A stretch of DNA of 64,000 nucleotides from Glycocaulis abyssi (lineage in GTDB: Bacteria > Pseudomonadota > Alphaproteobacteria > Caulobacterales > Maricaulaceae): positions 2,629,001-2,693,000 of the forward strand of contig NZ_CP163421.1 of NCBI RefSeq assembly GCF_041429775.1, given 5' to 3'. A program made the translations under genes and the position numbers. This document shows positions 58,110-64,000 of the stretch, one piece after another (the first letter of the stretch is position 1; each line of letters begins with the position of its first letter). The notes under the pieces were generated by a model. The model was given only the letters and a program-made list of their open reading frames with translations. It ran no database searches and was not told the DNA's origin.

Positions 58110-59054
58110 CTAATCCACACCTGCGGCGCGGCCGCGCACTGACGCGATGGCCTCTGCCACCCGGCCTGCATGGGCGAAATGCGGGTTGTGGCCAGCTCCT
58201 TCGATCAGGATCAGCTCGGCATTGGGCATGGTCTCGGCCACCGGCACGGAATGGCGGCGGGTGGAGACGACGCTGTCCTCAGTGCCCGCCAGAATGATCG
58301 TGGGCTGGGTGACCCCGGCATAGCGCTCCTCCTGCGCTTCCAGATGCGCGTTGACGTTTGCCATATCAGCCGCGTTGGCCTTCCAGACAGAGGCGTTGAG
58401 AAGCATGGTGAGCGCGGTCTGTTCCACATAACCTTCGGGCACCGGTTCGGGCGCAAATGCGCTGGCGGCACCTGATTCCAGCTGGGCACGGCCATAGGTC
58501 GGCACGATCAGCCGCGTGATGACCGGGCCGATGAGAGGCCAGTGCGTGGCGCGGTTATAGAGGGCCGCATCGCCGACATTGGCCCGGATGGCAGGCGCGA
58601 TCAGCACGATGCCGGACACCGCTTGCGGGTGGTCCATGGCAAGGCGCAAGGATATGGCCCCGCCCCAGGAATGTCCGGTGACAATGACGGGTCCGGCGTC
58701 TATCGCATCCAGAAACTGTGCGATGAGGGCGGCCTCGGCTTGCGGGCTCCAGCGGCCGGAGGGACGCTGCGAGTGGCCAAGGCCGGGCCGGTCCAGCCAG
58801 ATCACGCGCTCGCCCGTGAGCGCATCGCCTAGCCCCATCAACGGCTCGCGCAGATTTGCCGATGCGCCGTGCAGGACCAGCACGGGCGGCGTGTCTGCCG
58901 GGCCGGTCACGTGATAGTGCAGGCGTGTGCCATCAATCTCGATGAACTGGCCGATGGGCTCCAGCGGATCATCGCCAACGGGCATGGCACGGCCTCCGGC
59001 ACAGGCGGTGAGAACGAGAAGAAACGCGGTGAGAACAGTCAGATTAAAGCGCAC
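58110..59054 (-). CDS. Alpha/beta hydrolase lipoprotein
   Basis: A GTG at 59054 gives a lipoprotein signal (FLLVLTACAGG). The fold has the oxyanion HGASAN, the nucleophile in GHSWGGA, and the histidine in GAGHNPHFAHAG. A TTG at 59075 is also possible. It overlaps the upstream TPR gene's end. The substrate is unknown. Confidence 0.82.
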   Translation of the reverse strand: MRFNLTVLTAFLLVLTACAGGRAMPVGDDPLEPIGQFIEIDGTRLHYHVTGPADTPPVLVLHGASANLREPLMGLGDALTGERVIWLDRPGLGHSQRPSGRWSPQAEAALIAQFLDAIDAGPVIVTGHSWGGAISLRLAMDHPQAVSGIVLIAPAIRANVGDAALYNRATHWPLIGPVITRLIVPTYGRAQLESGAASAFAPEPVPEGYVEQTALTMLLNASVWKANAADMANVNAHLEAQEERYAGVTQPTIILAGTEDSVVSTRRHSVPVAETMPNAELILIEGAGHNPHFAHAGRVAEAIASVRGRAAGVD

Positions 59055-59625
59055 GGCCTGCCAGCTGGTTTTCAAGGCGCGCGCGAGCCTGACGGGCTTG
59101 CGGGTGCCAGGGATGGACACGCAATGCCTCTTCATACGCAATAAGGGCCGCTGCCGGTTCACTCGCCCGTTCCAGCGTGCGCCCCAGCAGCGCGTAGGCG
59201 TCAAACCGGCGCGGCTCCAGATTGACGGCCTGGGTCAGCGCATCCAGCGCAAAGCTCCAGTCCCCGCGCGCCATGGCCAGTTGTCCGGCGGCCATCCAGC
59301 CTTCGGCAAAATCGGGCTCCAGAATACGCAGATGCGCGTAGGCGCGCTCGGCCGTCTCCAGATCACGCTCGGCTATCGCCTGTTCCGCCCGGTCCAGCAG
59401 GAGCGAGGCGGTCGCCCCGCCTGATTGCCGCCAGATGGAGCGCACCTCGTCGGCGATGGCTTCGCCTTGGGATTCCGATGCGGCTTCAGCCAGCGCTGCC
59501 AGCCGCTCATCCAGACGCTGTTCGAGCGTGAGGACGGCGCGTTCCTCGTCCGGCCTCTCCGGTGTCACGGAGATGCCGGGCGGCACGGCGAGCGCCAGCA
59601 GCAGGCATGTCAGGCAGGCTATCAT
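59044..59625 (-). CDS. TPR-repeat secreted protein
   Basis: This 193-residue protein begins with a short hydrophobic signal (MIACLTCLLLALAVPP) and has TPR-like repeats (AYAHLRILEPDFAEGWMAAGQL, ALTQAVNLEPRRFDAYALLGRTL). Its 3' end overlaps the start region of the hydrolase lipoprotein gene, so they may be coupled. Confidence 0.75.
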   Translation of the reverse strand: MIACLTCLLLALAVPPGISVTPERPDEERAVLTLEQRLDERLAALAEAASESQGEAIADEVRSIWRQSGGATASLLLDRAEQAIAERDLETAERAYAHLRILEPDFAEGWMAAGQLAMARGDWSFALDALTQAVNLEPRRFDAYALLGRTLERASEPAAALIAYEEALRVHPWHPQARQARARLENQLAGRAL

Positions 59626-59681
59626 GCGCGCAAGGATAGCGGCGCGCCACGGCGCGGCAAGCGCTTCACTTCACAAGGGCG

Positions 59682-59951
59682 CTAGTGGATTTTCTCCATC
59701 AAGGCCGCACCGCGCCACTCGGCGGGCTTTATCAGCCCTGCATGGGCGATGTGCACCGAATGGATCACCGCCTCAATTTCGCGCCGCCAGTGATCGAGAA
59801 ACTGTTTCAGGCGCGGAAAATCTGGAGCGATGTCCTGTGTCTGCCAGCAGAAGCTCTGCAGCAGGGACGGATAGTCCGGGCGGTAATAGAGCACTTCGGC
59901 GGTGGTCAGGCGCGCGCCCCCCAATTGCGCCGCAAAGTCGTGTCCGGTCAT
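59682..59951 (-). CDS. Usg family protein
   Basis: The 89-residue protein matches the alphaproteobacterial Usg family: LTTAEVLYYRPDYPSLLQSF, APDFPRLKQFLDHW, and HAGLIKPAEWR. Starting at 59951, GGAGAGG is well placed; the longer frames are not supported. Function is unknown. Confidence 0.85.
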   Translation of the reverse strand: MTGHDFAAQLGGARLTTAEVLYYRPDYPSLLQSFCWQTQDIAPDFPRLKQFLDHWRREIEAVIHSVHIAHAGLIKPAEWRGAALMEKIH

Positions 59952-60041
59952 GGCCCTCTCCATAATCGACAGGGGAAAGCTTGACGGAATGCACCCTGTC
60001 AGGCAAGAGCCTGCACGCAAATTCGTGAATGATTTCTGTAT

Positions 60042-60076
60042 GCTGTTAGCAGCCGGATCGTCCGTGTGCTAACAGC
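60042..60076 (-). terminator. Hairpin after the TPR gene (no U tract)
   Basis: GCTGTTAGC and GCTAACAGC form a perfect 9-bp inverted repeat around a 17-base loop. It overlaps the stop of the TPR gene by one base. Termination is uncertain. Confidence 0.45.
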
Positions 60077-60741
60077 TAGCCGCCCGTGCGCCGCGCTTCG
60101 GCAATACGCCCGCGCAGGACCAGAGCGTCGATATTCTCGTCATTGCCAGCCAGCGCTTCGGCGATATCGGCGGCGGCACCATCAAGATTGCCCAGCTCAA
60201 GACGCGCCTGTGCGCGTATCTGCCAGCCGCGCACCAACGTGGGGTCAAGGTCCAGCGCCTCGCTTGCGGCGTTCTCGGCGGCGCTCCAGTTTTCCTGCAG
60301 GGCCGCAGCCTCGGCTACACCCAGCGCGAGCCCAGCGTCCGCGCTGGCAAAGTCGCGCCCGCGGCGAAAAGCACGCTGGGCATTGGCGGGTTCATTGGCG
60401 GCGAGCCAGGCATCGCCAGCCTGACCGAACATGATGGCGCGGGTTTCGTCAGTGGCGACGACCGCGCCTTCCGCGTTGCTTTCGAGGCGGCGCGCGGCAA
60501 TGCCGTACTGGCCGAGCGCGACCTGTGACAGGGCAATGCAGTGCATGGCCGGCCAGCTGCCGCCTTGCGCCCGCCAGGCGAGGCCCTCTTCATAGGCCAT
60601 TTCGGGGTCCTGATTGATAAGGCTCAGGCACGCCTCGTACTGGGCCTGCTCGAAACTGGCGCCAGCCTCTTGCGCCAATACCGGCGCGGCCAGCGCCGAT
60701 GCCAGCGCAGTAGCACTCAAAATCCCGCAAAACCTGCGCAT
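60076..60741 (-). CDS. Secreted TPR-repeat protein
   Basis: The ATG at 60741 gives a signal peptide (ILSATALASALAAPVLAQE) and a 221-residue product with TPR-like repeats (GLALGVAEAAALQENWSAAENAASEALDL). The longer frame to 61341 would run over the divergent epimerase gene. It is probably a periplasmic adaptor. Confidence 0.75.
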   Translation of the reverse strand: MRRFCGILSATALASALAAPVLAQEAGASFEQAQYEACLSLINQDPEMAYEEGLAWRAQGGSWPAMHCIALSQVALGQYGIAARRLESNAEGAVVATDETRAIMFGQAGDAWLAANEPANAQRAFRRGRDFASADAGLALGVAEAAALQENWSAAENAASEALDLDPTLVRGWQIRAQARLELGNLDGAAADIAEALAGNDENIDALVLRGRIAEARRTGG

Positions 60742-60816
60742 CGGCCTATATCCTGTCCCATCTGAACTGGCAGGCACGCTAACGCGCGAAAGCCGGTATG
60801 GTCTATGGGTGTCACC

Positions 60817-61668
60817 ATGAATGTGCTCTTCCTCGGCTTTGGCTATGTCGCGCGTGCAACAGCGCGCCAGCTCGCCCAATCCGCTCAAATGGCGGCCACC
60901 ACGCGCGATGCGGCCAAGGCGGAGACCCTGCGCGCACAAGGGATCACGCCTGTTCTTACCGGCGCTGGCGGCCATGGGCTGAACGATGCCGTGCGCGATG
61001 CCAGCCATATTCTGGTGAGCGCGCCGCCGGGCGAGGCGGGCGATCCTTTCATGGCGTCCATCGATCCTGATCTGCTCAAAGAGCGCTGGGTGGGCTATCT
61101 CTCCACCACGGGCGTTTATGGCGACCGGCGTGGCGGCTGGGCGTTTGAATGGGACAGGCTCAACCCGGTCGAGCCCCGCTCGGTGCGGCGGGCGGAGGCA
61201 GAGGCGGGCTGGCACGCGGCGGGTGCGCGCCTCTTCCGGCTGGCGGGCATTTACGGCCCCGGATACAGCACGTTCGACAAGCTGCGTGAGGGCCGCGCGC
61301 GCCGCATCGTCAAGCCGGGCCAGGTGTTCAGCCGCATCCACGTGGACGATATCGTGTCGGCGCTGCTGCTGGCCATGGCGCGGCCAGAGGTGACAGGGGT
61401 GTTCAACCTTGCCGATGACTGTCCTTGCCCGCAGCCGATTGTCGTGGAAGAGGCGGCACGCCTGCTGGGCGTGGAGCCGCCTATTGAGGAAGCCTTTGAC
61501 AAGGGCGCGATGAGCCCGATGCAGGCCAGCTTCTATACGGCAAACCGCCGGGTATCCAATGCGCGCGCCAAGCAGGTTCTGGGTTGGCGGCCCGCCTATC
61601 CGTCATACCGGGAGGGGCTGGCCGCGATTTATGCCGCCGAGAAGGCGTCTACCGCGCCTGCGCCGTAA
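60817..61668 (+). CDS. NAD-dependent epimerase/reductase (YeeZ-like SDR)
   Basis: The 283-residue protein has the nucleotide-binding motif LFLGFGYVARA, the family-typical STTGVYGDRRGGW active region, and GIYGPGYS. I use the second ATG (60817). Its 3' end overlaps the convergent ThiE-like gene by 40 bases. Confidence 0.82.
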   Translation: MNVLFLGFGYVARATARQLAQSAQMAATTRDAAKAETLRAQGITPVLTGAGGHGLNDAVRDASHILVSAPPGEAGDPFMASIDPDLLKERWVGYLSTTGVYGDRRGGWAFEWDRLNPVEPRSVRRAEAEAGWHAAGARLFRLAGIYGPGYSTFDKLREGRARRIVKPGQVFSRIHVDDIVSALLLAMARPEVTGVFNLADDCPCPQPIVVEEAARLLGVEPPIEEAFDKGAMSPMQASFYTANRRVSNARAKQVLGWRPAYPSYREGLAAIYAAEKASTAPAP

Positions 61669-62228
61669 AACCCGCGCACCTGTAACGCTGCCAGATCGCT
61701 CAGGGCCACACCGCCGAGTGCCAGAACGGGCGTGGCTACCTGTCTTGCCATGCTGGAGGCCCTGATGATGCCCAGCGGCGCGCCCGCGCTAGCACTGTTT
61801 GAGGCAAAGACCGGCGAGAGGAACACGCCGTCGGCCAATGCACTCGCGCGGCGAAGGGCTGCAGGCGTGTGCGCCGAGGCCGTGACCAGAAGATGCGGGG
61901 CTTTGAGCCGCCAGCGGCGCACCCCTCCCAGATGCCGCTCCGGCCAGTGCACGCCATCGGCTTCCACCTGGAGGGCTAGCTGCGGATCGGCGGCAATGAA
62001 AAGGGCCAGGTCCTGCCGCCTTGCCAGCTTTGCCAGCGGGGCGGCGAGGGCTTTGAGATCATCGCCGCCAAAATGGCGATAGATCAGGCCGGTACCAGCG
62101 GGCAGGCGCGCCGCGAAGGCCAGAGGATCGGCTGTGCGCTGCGGGTCGGTGAAAGCAAACAGGCGCGGCAGGACGCTTGCCCTGCGGCTTGCCAGCGTTC
62201 CCGTTCGCGCATAGGTGAGGCCCGGCAT
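61629..62228 (-). CDS. ThiE/TenI-like thiamine phosphate synthase family protein
   Basis: The 199-residue TIM-barrel protein has ThiE-like elements (LFAFTDPQ, VEADGVHWPE, LSPVFAS, PVLALGGV). However, the QxR and the S...TK segments of real ThiE look replaced. It may be a divergent ThiE or TenI-like protein. It begins at a CATG shared with the divergent yggS. Confidence 0.72.
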   Translation of the reverse strand: MPGLTYARTGTLASRRASVLPRLFAFTDPQRTADPLAFAARLPAGTGLIYRHFGGDDLKALAAPLAKLARRQDLALFIAADPQLALQVEADGVHWPERHLGGVRRWRLKAPHLLVTASAHTPAALRRASALADGVFLSPVFASNSASAGAPLGIIRASSMARQVATPVLALGGVALSDLAALQVRGFYGAGAVDAFSAA

Positions 62229-62919
62229 GACACACACTCCAACAGATACACGCACGATTTCGATGCGCCGCGCCGCCATCCTTGAGGAATTGGCCGGGGC
62301 TGCCAAGGCTGGCGGACGCGGACGCGCAGAGGTGACGCTGGTTGCCGTCTCCAAAATGCAGCCAGAGGCGCGCATTGAGGAAGCGCTTGCCAGCGGCCAG
62401 CTTGTGTTTGGTGAGAACCGGGTTCAGGAGGCGGCGCAGCGCTGGCAGCACCGGCGCGCAAGCTATCCGGATCTGGAACTGCGCCTTGTCGGCCCGCTGC
62501 AGACCAACAAGGCCGAGGATGCGGTGGCGCTTTTTGACGTCATCGAGACGCTGGACCGCGAAAAGCTCGCCCGCGCCATCCTCAAAGCCATGGAGAAGAC
62601 GGGCCGGTCCCCGCGCCTTTATGTGCAGGTCAATACCGGCGAGGAGCCGCAAAAGGCCGGCATTGCACCCAAGGATGTCCCCGCCTTCGTGGCGGAGATG
62701 CGTGCCCTGATGCCACAAGGCATTGAGGGGCTGATGTGCATTCCTCCGATAGAAGAACCGGCGGGCCTTCATTTTGCGCTGCTGGCCAAGCTCGCGCGCG
62801 AGGCGGGCGTTGAAAAACTCTCCATGGGCATGAGCGCGGATTACGCCCTTGCCGCCCGCCTTGGCGCGACATCGGTGCGGGTGGGCTCTGGCCTGTTCGG
62901 TGAACGCGAGGGGGGCTGA
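62227..62919 (+). CDS. PLP homeostasis protein YggS
   Basis: YggS binds pyridoxal phosphate and keeps its level stable. The protein has the PLP lysine in LVAVSKMQP, FGENRVQEA, and the final SMGMSADY segment. The ATG at 62227 is chosen: AGGTGAGG lies six bases upstream. Length 230. Confidence 0.93.
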   Translation: MTHTPTDTRTISMRRAAILEELAGAAKAGGRGRAEVTLVAVSKMQPEARIEEALASGQLVFGENRVQEAAQRWQHRRASYPDLELRLVGPLQTNKAEDAVALFDVIETLDREKLARAILKAMEKTGRSPRLYVQVNTGEEPQKAGIAPKDVPAFVAEMRALMPQGIEGLMCIPPIEEPAGLHFALLAKLAREAGVEKLSMGMSADYALAARLGATSVRVGSGLFGEREGG

Positions 62920-62997
62920 CCGGTCCCCTTCCCTGTGGCCACTGCCGGGTGCTAATCCATCCGTATCAGGATATCCGGCGGAGGCGTTCGGCCAGAC

Positions 62998-64000
62998 ATG
63001 ATCAGCATTATCGCGCCATTGCTGGGTGGTCTGGGCCTGTTCCTGCTGGGCATGGCGCTGATGACCGACGGGCTGAAGACGGCCGCCGGCGATGCGCTTC
63101 GCTCCATTCTGGGAACATGGACGCGCACGCGCGCAAGGGGGCTGGTGGCGGGTGCGTTCATCACCGCCGCCGTGCAGTCCTCCAGCGCTGTTACGGTGGC
63201 TACAATTGGCTTCGTGAATGCGGGCCTGTTAACGCTCTCTCAGGCGATCTGGGTAGTGTTCGGAGCCAATGTCGGCACCACGATGACGGGCTGGCTGGTT
63301 TCCCAGGTGGGGCTGAAGCTCGATTGGGGCGCGCTCGCCCTGCCCCTGATCGGTATTGGCATGATCGCGGGCCTTGCCCTGAAAGCCCGCCCGCGGCTGG
63401 GCGGTGCGGCGCAGGCGGCTGCGGGCTTTGGCCTGTTCTTTCTGGGCGTGGGCCTGCTGCAGGAAGCGTTTTCCGGCCTGGCGCCACAGATTGCCGGTCT
63501 CAATCTTGAGGATGCGGGCATATTTGCCATACCGCTCTTCATTCTGGTTGGCGCGCTGCTGACCACGCTCACCCAGTCCTCCAGCGCCGCAATGGCGATC
63601 ACTCTCACGGCCAGTGCGGGCGGGGCGGTGCCCTTGCCGCTGGCGGCAGCAGCGGTGATAGGCGCCAATATCGGCACCACCTCGACCGCGCTTTTCGCCG
63701 CTATCGGCGCTACGCCCGCTGCGCAGCGCGTGGCGATGGCTCATGTCGCCTTCAATGCCGTTACCGCCATCGGGGCGCTGGCCTTGCTGCCGCTCCTGCT
63801 GTGGGCGTCTGAAGGCGTGCTGGACGGTGCTCATCTGGTGGACGATACACCGGGGCGGCTAGCGGCGTTTCACACGCTGTTCAATATTCTGGGCATCCTC
63901 CTGATACTGCCGCTCGCCCCGCGCCTGACGCGCTGGCTGGCGGGCCTGTTCCTGACGCCGGACGAGGCTGTGTCCCGCCCGGAATTTCTCGACTCCAACC
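62998..64000 (+). CDS. Na/Pi cotransporter family protein (3' end outside the window)
   Basis: The protein has the paired QSSS motifs of PNaS sodium/phosphate cotransporters (AVQSSSAVTVAT and TQSSSAAMAITL), with glycine-rich membrane helices. The ATG at 62998 has GGCGGAGGCG upstream. The gene runs off the right edge, so the C-terminal PhoU-like domain cannot be checked. Confidence 0.9.
   Translation, partial: MISIIAPLLGGLGLFLLGMALMTDGLKTAAGDALRSILGTWTRTRARGLVAGAFITAAVQSSSAVTVATIGFVNAGLLTLSQAIWVVFGANVGTTMTGWLVSQVGLKLDWGALALPLIGIGMIAGLALKARPRLGGAAQAAAGFGLFFLGVGLLQEAFSGLAPQIAGLNLEDAGIFAIPLFILVGALLTTLTQSSSAAMAITLTASAGGAVPLPLAAAAVIGANIGTTSTALFAAIGATPAAQRVAMAHVAFNAVTAIGALALLPLLLWASEGVLDGAHLVDDTPGRLAAFHTLFNILGILLILPLAPRLTRWLAGLFLTPDEAVSRPEFLDSN

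Overview
The window is a GC-rich, gene-dense chromosomal segment of an alphaproteobacterium. CpdR, GapR (DUF2312), a CC0125/CC1285-type lipoprotein, the Usg protein, the 41-residue zinc-free L36 and the gene order lptC-lptA-lptB-rpoN-hpf-ptsN point to the Caulobacterales/Maricaulales side (dimorphic, stalked bacteria; a Maricaulis/Oceanicaulis/Glycocaulis-like organism is my best guess, an inference). No prophage, integrase island or CRISPR array is visible. Most genes are housekeeping.

Layout. 1-2.4 kb: 5' part of rlmN, a frameshifted DUF6065 gene and two AT-rich orphan genes (likely acquired). 2.4-7.6 kb: a small membrane protein, a secreted metallo-beta-lactamase-fold protein, an SH3 protein, fabA-fabB and nrdB. 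7.6-9 kb: a REP-like palindrome cluster around a small GIY-YIG nuclease gene. 8.9-11.5 kb: a TPP riboswitch controlling a PH-type membrane protein and thiC. 11.6-15.7 kb: TadE/TadG-like proteins and a dicarboxylate/amino-acid symporter. 15.9-18.1 kb: ahpC-ahpD divergent from oxyR. 18.2-21.6 kb: uppP, an NDUFA9-like protein, tRNA-Leu and an outer-membrane protein. 21.7-27.5 kb: RNase D, lptCAB, rpoN, hpf, ptsN. 27.5-38.4 kb: isoaspartyl peptidase, SDR, a Fur-box TonB receptor, lipoprotein, HAD phosphatase, rpmJ, TadG-like protein, MltB-type transglycosylase, MFS exporter, motA. 38.5-48 kb: mnmC, WecG-type transferase, thioesterase, PepSY protein, tRNA-Val, cpdR, N-formylglutamate amidohydrolase, XRE regulator, hisN, secreted proteins, and hsp20 under a sigma-32-like promoter and a ROSE-like RNA thermometer. 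48-58 kb: nadE, accA, xerD, two envelope proteins, aroK-aroB, a CBS/CorC protein, gapR. 58-64 kb: lipoprotein hydrolase, TPR proteins, Usg, an epimerase, a ThiE-like protein divergent from yggS, and the start of a Na/Pi cotransporter.

How parts fit together: fabAB and accA feed fatty acid synthesis; the lpt genes, uppP, the transglycosylase and the outer-membrane proteins serve the envelope; ahpCD/oxyR form a peroxide defence unit; rpoN, ptsN and hpf form a nitrogen/stationary-phase module; thiC and perhaps the ThiE-like gene serve thiamine synthesis.

The most notable signals are the riboswitch-linked PH membrane protein in front of thiC, a palindromic repeat embedded in frame in the thiC tail, the REP/GIY-YIG cluster, and the ROSE-type leader of hsp20. 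All assignments rest on reading the sequence; no database search was run.
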